64,000 nt of DNA, from contig JACKLX010000013.1 in NCBI GenBank assembly GCA_024235695.1, positions 55,492 to 119,491 on the forward strand, in the 5' to 3' direction. Position numbers and translations under genes: made by a program. Under the pieces are notes generated by a model, which saw nothing but the letters and a program-made list of their open reading frames with translations, was not told the DNA's origin and made no database searches. This DNA comes from Accumulibacter sp. Lineage in GTDB: Bacteria > Pseudomonadota > Gammaproteobacteria > Burkholderiales > Rhodocyclaceae. Shown one piece after another: positions 9,437 to 19,092 of the stretch. How positions within the stretch are numbered: position 1 is the first letter of the stretch; each line of letters begins with the position of its first letter.

Positions 9437-9954
9437 CGTTTGAATCCCCTTCAGGTACCCGACATCACGACTTGCAGGGCGGCGGCAAAGCCGTGCCTGA
9501 TCCTTGCCGACGGTCGTTCCTCGTCGCCTTCGCCCTGCACCAATCCTGCCCATCCTGTCTCTTGCAGGCGGCAGCGTGCTCTGCCATGCCGGCAAGCCAG
9601 GCGCCCCATTTCGGGGCCTGCCGCCGCGATCGGCGCACGTTCTTCGTGCCGCCCGTCGATCCGCGGCAACGCGAACTCGCCTGCGGCGGGACGGCCACAA
9701 CGGCGAGTGTACCTCAGTTACGGGCAGAAAACTCGCTTGCACCAACGATCCGGCGACTGAACGCGGGTCACGCCCGCCCACCTTCAGCAAAGGTCGTGCC
9801 AGCGACCATCCAGCCCGCGCACGAATCTTGCTCTGAGTCTCCTGAACGATCCGCGGATGGTGGCGGATCGGGTGCCGCGTGGCAGCAAGCGAGGATTCCC
9901 TTCGCTTGCGCGTGCGCGACCTTCGGAGCAGCAAAGGACACGATGAGGACACCA
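9437..9954. other. Divergent intergenic region upstream of gltA
   Basis: About 520 bases separate gltA (minus strand) from the small gene before glnD (plus strand). Open frames run through it on both strands but show no family signature or plausible start. I found no clear promoter hexamers; regulatory elements for both flanking genes are expected here. Confidence 0.4.
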
Positions 9955-10347
9955 ATGATGCTGCCATGGCTGACACGGCAAGTGGCAGTGAGCGAACGAT
10001 GCGCCGAGGAACTCTGGCAAGCAGCGTGCCGGGACGCCGAGGCGATGACCGGCGAGCGGGACACGGCATGCTACTGGGGCGCAGCGAAACATCGTCTGCT
10101 TGACTTGCTTGCGATTGATCATTGCGAAACCTGCAAAGCCAACCAGCGCGGCAAGGCGTCGGCCGCCGTTCGCTCGCTGGGCGGGCCGTCGTGGCGGCTG
10201 GAGCACCGCCTCGCACGCGGCGTCGCACTGACCAGTCTGTGCCTGCTGCCGCTCACGGCTGCCATCGCTGGCTGGCGGGTCGCCGCCGCCGCAGGGTGGT
10301 GGCGTGGCGGTGCACACCGGTTCGGCGAAACCGCAGGACAGCGATGA
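9955..10347 (+). CDS. Small hypothetical protein overlapping glnD
   Basis: An open frame of about 130 codons beginning MMLPWLTRQVAVSERCAEEL. The ATGs at 9955 and 9958 are preceded by AGGA at 9946-9949, and the stop codon overlaps the glnD start (ATGATG at 10344-10349). The N-terminal part is helical and charged, with CYWGAAKHRLLDLLAIDHCE. A hydrophobic segment (VALTSLCLLPLTAAIAGW) near residue 105 could be a membrane helix. I do not recognise the family. The overlap and ribosome-binding site argue for a real gene, but the composition is not distinctive and it could be spurious. Confidence 0.4.
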   Translation: MMLPWLTRQVAVSERCAEELWQAACRDAEAMTGERDTACYWGAAKHRLLDLLAIDHCETCKANQRGKASAAVRSLGGPSWRLEHRLARGVALTSLCLLPLTAAIAGWRVAAAAGWWRGGAHRFGETAGQR

Positions 10348-12962
10348 TGGTTGACCTGGTTGATTTGCTTGACTGCCCGGCCGGCAGCGCACTTGTTTCC
10401 TCTTCCAGAAACCGTCTGCTGAGCGCTCAAAGGGCGCTGGCCGAACGCTTTCTGGAAGGCGGCGACGCCGTCCGCTTGCTCGATGCGCGCTGCCGGCTGA
10501 TCGACGACGTTCTCCGCGAACTGTGGAACGAACTCGCCTTGCCGGCCTCGCTGGCGCTGATTGCCGTTGGCGGCTATGGACGAGGCGAACTGTACCCGGC
10601 CTCCGACGTCGATCTGCTGATCCTGCTGCCGGCGGAGCCGGACGATACGCTGACCGCCCAGCTCGAACAGCTGGTCTGCCTGCTCTGGGACATCGGCCTG
10701 GAAACCGGCCACAGCGTACGGACCATCGACCAGTGCCTGGAACAGGCTGCCGGCAACATCACCGTGCAGACGTCGATGATCGAAGCCCGCCTGCTGACCG
10801 GCAACGACCTGCTGTTTCGCGAGTTCAGCTCGCGGATCAAGAGCAGTCTCGACGGCCTCGGCTTCTTTCAGACCAAACGGATCGAACAGGAGGATCGCCA
10901 CCAGCGCTTTGGCGAGACGCCCTACAGCCTGGAGGCAAACTGCAAGGACGGTCCCGGCGGGCTGCGCGACCTGCAACTGATCCTGTGGATCACGCAGGCG
11001 GCGGGTTACGGCAGCTGCTGGCAGGATCTCGAAGGTCGCGGCTTCATCACCGCCGACGAACGACGACTTCTCGAATCGAGCGAAGGCTTCCTGCGCGTTC
11101 TGCGCACGCGCTTGCACCTGCTCGCCGGACGACGCGAAGACCGCCTGCTTTTCGAGTACCAGACGGCGCTCGCCGAGCAGCTCGGTTTCACCGCCACCGC
11201 CACGCGACGAGCCAGCGAGCTGCTGATGCAGCAGTACTACCGGACCGCCAAGTCGGTAATGCAGATCAGCACCATTGTCCTGCAGAACATCGGCGCGGCA
11301 CTGCTGCCGGCCCCGAAGGAGGCACCACAGCCGATCAACGAACGCTTCCAGAACAGCAGCGAGTTCCTCGACGTGGTGCACGATGAGGTCTTCAGCGAGA
11401 CGCCGGCAGCGCTCCTCGAGGCCTTCCTGATCCTCCAGCAGCAGGAAGGCCTGCACGGGCTGACGGCCCGCACCCAGCGCGCGCTGTGGCGCGCCCGGAC
11501 GCTGATCGACGACGATTTCCGCAAACAGGCGGCCAATCGGGCGAGCTTTCTGGCGCTGTTCAAGCAGGGCCGTCGCCTGACCCAGGTCCTCCGGCGAATG
11601 AACCAGTTCGGCATCCTCGGCCGCTATCTGCCAGGCTTCGGCCGCATCGTCGGACAGATGCAGCACGACCTGTTCCACGCGTACACCGTTGACCAGCATA
11701 TCCTGCAGGTGATGCAGCGGCTACGCCGGTTCACCCTCGAGGAGTTCGCGCACGAGTACCCGCTGTGCAGCCGCTTGATCAGCGACTTCGGTGATCCATG
11801 GGTGCTGTACATTGCGGCTCTGTTTCACGACATCGCCAAAGGCCGCGGCGGCGATCACTCCGAACTCGGCGCGATCGACGCCCGGCAGTTCTGCGTCGAC
11901 CACGGGCTGGCGCCGGCGGATAGCGAATTCGTCGCCTGGCTCGTACGACGGCACTTGCTGATGTCCGGGACCGCCCAGAAGCAGGACATCTCCGACCCCG
12001 GCGTAATCGCCCGTTTCGCCGCCACGGTCGGCGACGAACGGCATCTGGTGGCGCTCTACCTGCTGACCGTCGCCGACATCCGCGGCACCAGTCCGAAAGT
12101 CTGGAATGCCTGGAAGGGCCAGTTGCTCGAGCAACTGTTCACTGCCACCCGGCGCGCGCTGCTGTCGAGCGAAGCACCACCGATGGCGGCAGGCGTCATC
12201 GCCCGGCGGCAACAGGAAGCAAGGCGCCTGATGCGCTTCTTCGCACTTCCCGAAGCGGTGCACGAAAACCTCTGGCAGGAGGTGGACACGGTCTACTTCC
12301 TGCGTCAATCGGCCGAAGAAATCGCCTGGCACGCACGCGCCCTGCACGATCGCCGCGACGTCAACAAGCCGCTCGTCAAGGCCCGTATCAGCCCCCTCGG
12401 CAGCGGCGTCGAAGTGATGGTCTACACGCGCGACCAGGCCGACCTGTTCGTCCGCGTCGTCGGCTTCTTCAGCCGCGCCGGCTACAGCATCGTCGACGCC
12501 AAGATCCACACCACGCGCAGCGCTCATGCGCTGGACACCTTCATGCTGCTCGATGTCAGCGATCGCGGCAGCGGCCGCGAGATGATCAGCTACCTCGAAC
12601 ACGAACTGACCGAGCGCCTTTTTCGCCAATCGCCGGTCGACGTGCCCGCCAGCGGACGCGTTTCTCGACAGGTCAGGCACTTCCCCTTGTCGCCGCTGGT
12701 CAGCATCCAACCCTTGGTCAGCCTCGAAGCCGACGAAACGGGCAAGCTCTTCGTCCTCACCGTCGTTGCCGCGGATCGTCCCGGTCTGCTGTTCGTCATC
12801 GCCGCACAACTGGCGGCCCATCGGGCCAACCTGCACACCGCCAAGATCAGCACGCTTGGCGAACGCGTCGAAGACACCTTCCTGATCAGCGGCAGCCATC
12901 TCGAAGAGAGCGCCGGTCGTGTCAAACTGGAAACCGAACTGCTGAAACAGTTGCAGATCTGA
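10344..12962 (+). CDS. glnD: Bifunctional PII uridylyltransferase/uridylyl-removing enzyme
   Basis: GlnD senses glutamine and adds or removes UMP on PII proteins, which controls nitrogen assimilation. The 872-residue product shows the nucleotidyltransferase motif GGYGRGELYP followed by SDVDLLIL with metal aspartates near residues 88 and 90. A GlnD-type helical domain follows. The HD phosphohydrolase motif is in ALFHDIAKGRGGDHSELG (about 491-508). Two C-terminal ACT domains begin near residues 689 and 798. Start: ATG at 10344 or 10347, with AGGA at 10335-10338. All catalytic motifs look intact. Confidence 0.97.
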   Translation: MMVDLVDLLDCPAGSALVSSSRNRLLSAQRALAERFLEGGDAVRLLDARCRLIDDVLRELWNELALPASLALIAVGGYGRGELYPASDVDLLILLPAEPDDTLTAQLEQLVCLLWDIGLETGHSVRTIDQCLEQAAGNITVQTSMIEARLLTGNDLLFREFSSRIKSSLDGLGFFQTKRIEQEDRHQRFGETPYSLEANCKDGPGGLRDLQLILWITQAAGYGSCWQDLEGRGFITADERRLLESSEGFLRVLRTRLHLLAGRREDRLLFEYQTALAEQLGFTATATRRASELLMQQYYRTAKSVMQISTIVLQNIGAALLPAPKEAPQPINERFQNSSEFLDVVHDEVFSETPAALLEAFLILQQQEGLHGLTARTQRALWRARTLIDDDFRKQAANRASFLALFKQGRRLTQVLRRMNQFGILGRYLPGFGRIVGQMQHDLFHAYTVDQHILQVMQRLRRFTLEEFAHEYPLCSRLISDFGDPWVLYIAALFHDIAKGRGGDHSELGAIDARQFCVDHGLAPADSEFVAWLVRRHLLMSGTAQKQDISDPGVIARFAATVGDERHLVALYLLTVADIRGTSPKVWNAWKGQLLEQLFTATRRALLSSEAPPMAAGVIARRQQEARRLMRFFALPEAVHENLWQEVDTVYFLRQSAEEIAWHARALHDRRDVNKPLVKARISPLGSGVEVMVYTRDQADLFVRVVGFFSRAGYSIVDAKIHTTRSAHALDTFMLLDVSDRGSGREMISYLEHELTERLFRQSPVDVPASGRVSRQVRHFPLSPLVSIQPLVSLEADETGKLFVLTVVAADRPGLLFVIAAQLAAHRANLHTAKISTLGERVEDTFLISGSHLEESAGRVKLETELLKQLQI

Positions 12963-13106
12963 GGCTGCCCGTGCCGGTTGTGCCGGCAAGTCGCGTGCCG
13001 GGCAGCGCCATCGCCGGCGAGCGACGCGCACCACCGCGCGGCAGATGGTTCGCTTCTTGCTTAATATCTTGCTTCAAGTCGCCTTCGCCCTTGCCTGGAG
13101 TTAGCC

Positions 13107-16100
13107 GTGTCGATCCATGTTGCCCTCAATCACATCACCCATTATCGTTATGACCGCCCGATCAGCCTTTCGCCGCAGGTCATCCGCTTGCGGCCGGCGC
13201 CGCATTCGCGAACGCCGATCCTCAGCTACTCGCTGAAGATCACGCCAGCGCAGCATTTCATCAACTGGCAGCAGGATCCGCAGGCGAACTATCTGGCGCG
13301 CCTGGTGTTCCCCGAGAAGACCAGCGAGTTTCGCGTCGAAGTCGACCTGGTCGCCGAGATGTCGGTAATCAATCCCTTCGACTTCTTCCCCGAACCCTAT
13401 GCGACGACGTTTCCGTTCAAGTACGAGGCCTGGCAGCGGGAAGAACTCGAACCCTATCTTGGCGCCCTGCCAGCGACCCCGCTGCTGGCTGATTTTCTGG
13501 CGACGATTCCCGGAGAACCGCGCACCAGCGTCGACTTTCTGGTCGATCTCAACCAGCAGGTTCAACGCCAGGTCGGATACGTCATCCGGCTCGAACCGGG
13601 CGTGCAAACGCCCGAGGAAACGCTGGCGCTGGCACGCGGCTCGTGCCGCGACTCGGCCTGGCTGCTGGTTCAGGTGCTGCGCAATCTCGGCCTGGCAGCG
13701 CGCTTCGTTTCAGGCTACCTGATCCAGCTGGTACCCGACGTCAAGTCGCTCGACGGACCTTCCGGCACCGATCACGACTTCACCGACCTGCACGCCTGGT
13801 GCGAGGTCTACCTGCCCGGCGCCGGCTGGATCGGCCTTGATCCAACGTCGGGCCTGTTTGCCGGCGAGGGACACATCCCGCTGGCGTGTTCGCCGCAACC
13901 CTCGTCGGCGTCGCCGATCACCGGCTTGACCGAAAAGTGCGAGTGTCGCTTCGAGCACCACATGAAGGTCGAGCGCGTCTGGGAAGCTCCGAGGGTGACC
14001 CGGCCGTACAGCGAAGAGCAGTGGCAGGCGATCGAAACGCTCGGCCACCAGATCGACGCCGACCTTGCCCGTGACGACGTTCGCCTGACGATGGGCGGCG
14101 AACCGACTTTCGTTTCGATCGACGATCACGACGGCGCCGAGTGGAACACCGAAGCCCTCGGTCCGACCAAGCGTCACTGCGCCACCGAGATCTTTCACCG
14201 CTTGCGGGCGAGATACGCCCCGCAGGGCCTGCCGCACTTCGGTCAGGGCAAGTGGTATCCGGGCGAACAGCTGCCGCGCTGGTCGCTGAACTGCTTCTGG
14301 CGCCGCGACGGCGAGGCGCTGTGGCACGACCCGGCACTGGCTGCCGACGAGAGCCGCGACTACGGCGCCGACGAGCAGCTGGCCGGGCGCTTCCTGCGCC
14401 GACTCGCCGAGCGACTGGCAATCGACCCGAAGTATGTCTTCGCGGCTTATGAGGACGTCTTCTACTATCTGTGGCGTGAGGACCGCCTGCCGGTCAACGT
14501 CGACCCCTTCGATTCCCGCCTTGACGACGCTCTTGAGCGCGAGCGCCTGACGAGGATCTTTCGACAGGGACTGGAACAGGTGGTTGGCCACGTGTTGCCG
14601 CTGCAACACGGTCCGCAGAAAGGCTGGCAGAGCGGCCCGTGGTATCTGCGCGGTGGCCGCTGTTACCTGATTCCGGGCGATTCGCCGATCGGTTATCGGC
14701 TGCCGCTCGATTCGCAACCCTGGGTAGCCAAGGCCGACTATCCATACGTGCACGCCCCCGACCCAACGCAGGACTTCCCGGCGCTGCGCACGCACAACGA
14801 AATCCGCGCCCAGTTCGCCGTCAGCCGCAGCCTCGGCTTGCCCGCCGTCGCCGCCGCGGTCAGCGGTGAACGCTTCGCCGAGAAAGCGCGGGAGCAGGTC
14901 GATGATGCCTTCGCACATGCGTCCGAGGCGACCATCGAACGGCCGCCGCAACACGCCGAATCGGCGACACTGGTTACCCGTACCTCGATATCGGCGCAGG
15001 CCCGCAAGGGTGTTCTGTACATCTTCATGCCGCCCACCGAGACACTCGACGCCTATCTTGAACTGCTGGCCGCGGTCGAGGCGACCGCCGAAGAACTCGC
15101 CACGCCGGTGATCGTCGAGGGCTACGAGCCACCGGCCGATCCGCGGCTGACCAATTTCCGGGTCACCCCAGACCCCGGCGTCATCGAGGTCAACATCCAG
15201 CCTTCAGCCAGCTGGGATGAACTGGTCGAGCGAACGACCCACCTCTACGAAGCAGCGCACCTGTCGCGCCTGTGCACCGAGAAGTTCATGCTCGATGGCC
15301 GCCATACCGGCACCGGTGGCGGCAACCATTTCGTCTTTGGCGGCGCCAGCACGCTCGATTCGCCGTTCCTGCGGCGTCCCGATCTGCTGCGCAGCCTGAT
15401 CAGCTACTGGCACAACCATCCTTCACTTTCGTACCTCTTTTCGGGCCTGTTCATCGGCCCGACCAGCCAGTCGCCACGCGTCGATGAGGCGCGTAACGAC
15501 TCGGTGTATGAGCTGGAAATCGCTTTCAGCCAGTTGCCGCAAGCGACCTTGGACGCCAGCGAGTGCGTCGCGCCCTGGGTGATCGACCGGGCGCTGCGCA
15601 ATCTGCTGATCGACTCGACCGGCAACACGCACCGTGCCGAATTCTGCATCGACAAGCTGTACTCGCCCGACGGTGCCAGCGGCCGCCTCGGCTTGCTCGA
15701 GATGCGGGCCTTCGAGATGCCACCGCACGCGCGCATGTCACTGGCCCAGCAACTCCTCCTGCGGGCGCTGATCGCGCGCTTCTGGAAAACGCCCTACGCC
15801 CCCGAGCGACTGCTCCGCTGGGGCACCGAGCTGCACGATCGCTTCATGCTGCCGCACTTCGTCAAGCAGGACTTCGACGACGTGCTCGGCGAGCTGCGCG
15901 GCGCCGGCTATGCGATGGACGAAGCGTGGTTCGCACCGCATTTCGAGTTCCGCTTCCCGATACACGGCAGCATTTCGGTGCTGGGCATCGATCTCGAGCT
16001 GCGCCACGCCCTGGAACCCTGGCACGTCATGGGCGAGCAGGGAGCGGTCGGCGGCACGGCGCGCTACGTCGACTCCTCGCTCGAGCGATTGCAGGTCAAG

Positions 16101-16493
16101 GTGACCGGGATGGCGGAAGACCGCTACGTACTGACCTGTAACGGCTGCACCGTGCCGCTGCGCCCGACCGGCACGGTCGGCGAGTTCGTTGCCGGCGTTC
16201 GCTACCGTGCCTGGAATCCACCGTCGGCGCTGCACCCGACGATCGGTGTACACGCGCCGCTGGTCTTCGACCTGGTCGACAGCTGGATGAAGCGCTCGCT
16301 CGGCGGCTGCCAGTATCACGTCGAGCACCCCGGAGGCCGCAACCCCGACCGCTACCCGGTCAATGCCAACGAGGCCGAAGGTCGCCGCCTGGCGCGATTC
16401 ACGCCCTTTGGCCACACGCCAGGGACGATCGACGTGCAAGCCGCTGCGAGCAACCGCGCCTTCCCGTTTACGCTAGACTTGCGGCGTTCCTGA
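13107..16493 (+). CDS. Transglutaminase-like protein with DUF2126 C-terminal domain
   Basis: A 1128-residue protein. The N-terminal ~90 residues form the bacterial transglutaminase-like N-terminal domain. A transglutaminase core follows with the expected triad: Cys180 in ARGSCRDSAW, His229 in DLHAWCEVY and Asp245 in WIGLDPTSG. From about residue 300 to the end it matches DUF2126, e.g. LTMGGEPTFVSIDD and GGGNHFVFGG. The start is a GTG with GGAG 6 bases upstream. It is the first gene of a three-gene operon with a fused ATP-grasp/alpha-E protein and a second transglutaminase. The set is predicted to make or modify a peptide; neither substrate nor product is known. No signal peptide is seen, so it is probably cytoplasmic. 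Confidence 0.93.
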   Translation: MSIHVALNHITHYRYDRPISLSPQVIRLRPAPHSRTPILSYSLKITPAQHFINWQQDPQANYLARLVFPEKTSEFRVEVDLVAEMSVINPFDFFPEPYATTFPFKYEAWQREELEPYLGALPATPLLADFLATIPGEPRTSVDFLVDLNQQVQRQVGYVIRLEPGVQTPEETLALARGSCRDSAWLLVQVLRNLGLAARFVSGYLIQLVPDVKSLDGPSGTDHDFTDLHAWCEVYLPGAGWIGLDPTSGLFAGEGHIPLACSPQPSSASPITGLTEKCECRFEHHMKVERVWEAPRVTRPYSEEQWQAIETLGHQIDADLARDDVRLTMGGEPTFVSIDDHDGAEWNTEALGPTKRHCATEIFHRLRARYAPQGLPHFGQGKWYPGEQLPRWSLNCFWRRDGEALWHDPALAADESRDYGADEQLAGRFLRRLAERLAIDPKYVFAAYEDVFYYLWREDRLPVNVDPFDSRLDDALERERLTRIFRQGLEQVVGHVLPLQHGPQKGWQSGPWYLRGGRCYLIPGDSPIGYRLPLDSQPWVAKADYPYVHAPDPTQDFPALRTHNEIRAQFAVSRSLGLPAVAAAVSGERFAEKAREQVDDAFAHASEATIERPPQHAESATLVTRTSISAQARKGVLYIFMPPTETLDAYLELLAAVEATAEELATPVIVEGYEPPADPRLTNFRVTPDPGVIEVNIQPSASWDELVERTTHLYEAAHLSRLCTEKFMLDGRHTGTGGGNHFVFGGASTLDSPFLRRPDLLRSLISYWHNHPSLSYLFSGLFIGPTSQSPRVDEARNDSVYELEIAFSQLPQATLDASECVAPWVIDRALRNLLIDSTGNTHRAEFCIDKLYSPDGASGRLGLLEMRAFEMPPHARMSLAQQLLLRALIARFWKTPYAPERLLRWGTELHDRFMLPHFVKQDFDDVLGELRGAGYAMDEAWFAPHFEFRFPIHGSISVLGIDLELRHALEPWHVMGEQGAVGGTARYVDSSLERLQVKVTGMAEDRYVLTCNGCTVPLRPTGTVGEFVAGVRYRAWNPPSALHPTIGVHAPLVFDLVDSWMKRSLGGCQYHVEHPGGRNPDRYPVNANEAEGRRLARFTPFGHTPGTIDVQAAASNRAFPFTLDLRRS

Positions 16494-16533
16494 AATCAGT
16501 CGGCGCGGAGTGACTCCCGCGCCGTTTTCCGTG

Positions 16534-19092
16534 ATGCCGCGATCCCTGCTGTCGACCTATCCACAGGAACCTGACCGCTTCGACGAGATGCTCGCCGACG
16601 ACGGCAGCGTGCGCCCGGCCTGGCAGTCGTTCTTCACGCACCTCGAGTGGGCGACGCCCGAGCAGATGCGCCACCGGCTCGATTACGTGCGCCGGAGGAT
16701 CCTCGAAAATGGCGTCACCTACAACGTTTATGCCGATCCGGAAGGCGCCGACCGGCCGTGGGAACTCGACCCGCTACCGCTGATCCTGTCGCCGGCCGAG
16801 TGGCAGGGCATCGCCAGCGCGGTCAGCCAGCGCGCGCGCCTGCTCGACGCCGTGTTGCGCGATCTGTACGGCGAACAACAGCTGCTCAGGGATGGCACGC
16901 TGCCACCCGCGCTGGTCTATGGCCACAACAACTTTCTCTGGCCATGCCATGGCGTCAGACCGCCCGGCGACACCTACCTGCACCTCTACGCGGCCGATCT
17001 CGCACGCTCGCCGGACGGCCGCTGGTGGGTGATCGCCGACCGCACGCAGGCCCCATCCGGCGCCGGCTACGCCCTCGAGAACCGAACCATCGTCGGCCGC
17101 GCGTTTCCCGAGCAGTTCCGGGACCTGCAGGTCGAGCATCTCGCGTCCTTCTTCCGTGAACTGCAGGGCGCGCTCGCGCATTGGGCGCCGCATACCGCCG
17201 AGGCGCCGCTGATCGTGCTCCTGACGCCGGGGCCTTACAACGAAACCTACTTCGAACATGCCTATCTGGCGCGTTACCTCGGCTTCCCACTGGTCGAAGG
17301 GCAGGACCTGACGGTCCGCGGCGACTCCGTTTACCTGAGGACGCTCAACGGCCTGCGACGGGTGCATGCGATCCTGCGCCGGCTCGACGATGACTACTGT
17401 GACCCGCTCGAGTTGCGCGGCGACTCGGCGCTGGGGGTTCCGGGCCTGCTGCAGGCGGTGCGTGCCGGCAAGGTGCTGGTCGCCAATGCGCTTGGCAGCG
17501 GCCTGCTCGAATCGGCGGCACTGCCGGGTTTCCTTCCCGGTGCCTGCGAGAAGCTGCTCGGTGAGCGCTTGGCGATGCCTTCGGTGGCGACCTGGTGGTG
17601 TGGCGAGCAGGCCGCCCTGGAGTACACCATCGCGCACCTTGATCGACTGGTGATCAAGGGGTCCTACCCTTCGCAGCATTTCGACCCGCTGTTCGGCAAC
17701 GAGTTGAGTGGCCGTGACCGTGCCGAGATGATCGCCCGTCTGCGCGCCAGACCACAGGCCTATGTCGCCCAGGAACTGGTCGACTACTCGCAGGCGCCGG
17801 CCTGGAGCCCGTCCCACAAGCGGCGCCTGCTGCCGCGTGGCGTCGGCCTGCGCGTCTTCGTCGCCGCCACTGCCAGCGGTCACGTGGTGATGCCCGGCGG
17901 CTTGACGCGCGTCTCGGCGATGTCGAACGCACGCATCATTTCGATGCAGCGCGGCGGCTCGAGCAAGGACACCTGGGTCCTGAGCGACAGCGGCGTCAAT
18001 ACCTTCAGCCTGCTCAAGCACTCGGTCGGAAAAGCCGACCTGGTACGCGGCGGCCGCAACCTGTCGTCGCGAGTCGTCGAGAACCTCTACTGGTTCGGCC
18101 GCTACGCCGAACGCTGTGACAAGACCGCGCGCATCCTGCGCGTCGCCCTCTCGCGCCTGGTCGATGCCGGCGCCGAATCGCAGCCGGCGCTGACTTCGGC
18201 GCTCGATCTGTGTCGGGCGCTGAAGCTCCTGCCGCTTGCCGAGCCCGAGGCTGGCAGCAAGGCGACTGCCGTGGTCCCGACAGCGCAGGGACAACGCGAA
18301 AAGCTGCTGCTGGCGGCGATCTGCGACACGCCGTGGGGCGCCGGACTCGCCGGCGATATCCGACGCCTGCTGTGGGTTGCGGCGCAGGTTCGCGAGCGCT
18401 TTTCACTCGATAACTGGCATGCGCTCAATCGCCTGCAACAGCAGTTGCAGACCTACAGCAAGCTGGCCGGCAGGGAAGCCCAGGCCGACCCCGGCGAAGC
18501 GCTGGCCTTTCTCGATCAAGCCCTGCTCGCCTCGTCGTCGCTGGCCGGTTTCGCGATGGACAACATGACCCGCGACGACGGCTGGCGTTTTCTGATCATT
18601 GGCCGGCGCATCGAACGGCTGGTCTTTCTCGCCAATGCCAGCGCGCATTTCCTGGGCCTGGCCTCGACGCGCGCACCCGGCGGCCTCGAGTGGTTGCTGG
18701 AACTGACCGACAGCATCATTACCTACCGTTCGCGCTACATGACTCAGCCGGAACTCCTGCCAACGCTGGATCTGGTGGTCTTCGACGATGACAACCCGCA
18801 CTCGGTGGCCTTTCAGCTGCAGATTCTGGTCCGCTACCTGGACAACCTGGCGCGCCTGCTCGGCGGCCCTCGTGATCAAGCCGTACGAGCCGCCTTCGAG
18901 CGCCTGCAGGCTTTCGACCTCGGTCGTTTCGAGGGCCAGGATTTTGGCGCGTGCCGAGCGTGCAATCCCTGCGTAGAACTTGCCACACTGCTCGGCGACA
19001 TCGCCGTCGCCGCGGCAGCGCTTTCGGATCGGCTGGCGATGCGCTACTTCAGTCATGTCGGCGATGTCAGCCGCTACACGCTCGCCTCGTGA
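16534..19092 (+). CDS. Fused circularly permuted ATP-grasp / alpha-E protein
   Basis: About 852 residues joining two domains that are separate genes at 5269-7635. Residues ~1-490 are the ATP-grasp part (YDRT-like start FDEMLADDG, LLTPGPYNETYFEH, ILRRLDDDYCDPLEL, VVMPGGLTRVSAM, QRGGSSKDTWVLS). Residues ~508-850 are the alpha-E part, starting NLSSRVVENLYWFGRYAERC. A cysteine cluster, CRACNPC, lies near the C-terminus (bases ~18951-18971), a feature I do not see in the stand-alone alpha-E protein. The start is uncertain: ATG at 16534 has no good ribosome-binding site, while a GTG at 16510 overlaps a GGAG. The next gene overlaps its stop codon. Confidence 0.9.
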   Translation: MPRSLLSTYPQEPDRFDEMLADDGSVRPAWQSFFTHLEWATPEQMRHRLDYVRRRILENGVTYNVYADPEGADRPWELDPLPLILSPAEWQGIASAVSQRARLLDAVLRDLYGEQQLLRDGTLPPALVYGHNNFLWPCHGVRPPGDTYLHLYAADLARSPDGRWWVIADRTQAPSGAGYALENRTIVGRAFPEQFRDLQVEHLASFFRELQGALAHWAPHTAEAPLIVLLTPGPYNETYFEHAYLARYLGFPLVEGQDLTVRGDSVYLRTLNGLRRVHAILRRLDDDYCDPLELRGDSALGVPGLLQAVRAGKVLVANALGSGLLESAALPGFLPGACEKLLGERLAMPSVATWWCGEQAALEYTIAHLDRLVIKGSYPSQHFDPLFGNELSGRDRAEMIARLRARPQAYVAQELVDYSQAPAWSPSHKRRLLPRGVGLRVFVAATASGHVVMPGGLTRVSAMSNARIISMQRGGSSKDTWVLSDSGVNTFSLLKHSVGKADLVRGGRNLSSRVVENLYWFGRYAERCDKTARILRVALSRLVDAGAESQPALTSALDLCRALKLLPLAEPEAGSKATAVVPTAQGQREKLLLAAICDTPWGAGLAGDIRRLLWVAAQVRERFSLDNWHALNRLQQQLQTYSKLAGREAQADPGEALAFLDQALLASSSLAGFAMDNMTRDDGWRFLIIGRRIERLVFLANASAHFLGLASTRAPGGLEWLLELTDSIITYRSRYMTQPELLPTLDLVVFDDDNPHSVAFQLQILVRYLDNLARLLGGPRDQAVRAAFERLQAFDLGRFEGQDFGACRACNPCVELATLLGDIAVAAAALSDRLAMRYFSHVGDVSRYTLAS

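Noticed and set aside
9437-10228. In-frame N-terminal extension of citrate synthase by 264 codons
   Set aside because: The extension is Arg/Pro-rich and unlike any citrate synthase. The ATG at 9436 has a good ribosome-binding site and gives the normal length.
10119-11699. A 526-codon minus-strand frame opposite glnD
   Set aside because: Antisense shadow of glnD with no recognisable domain.
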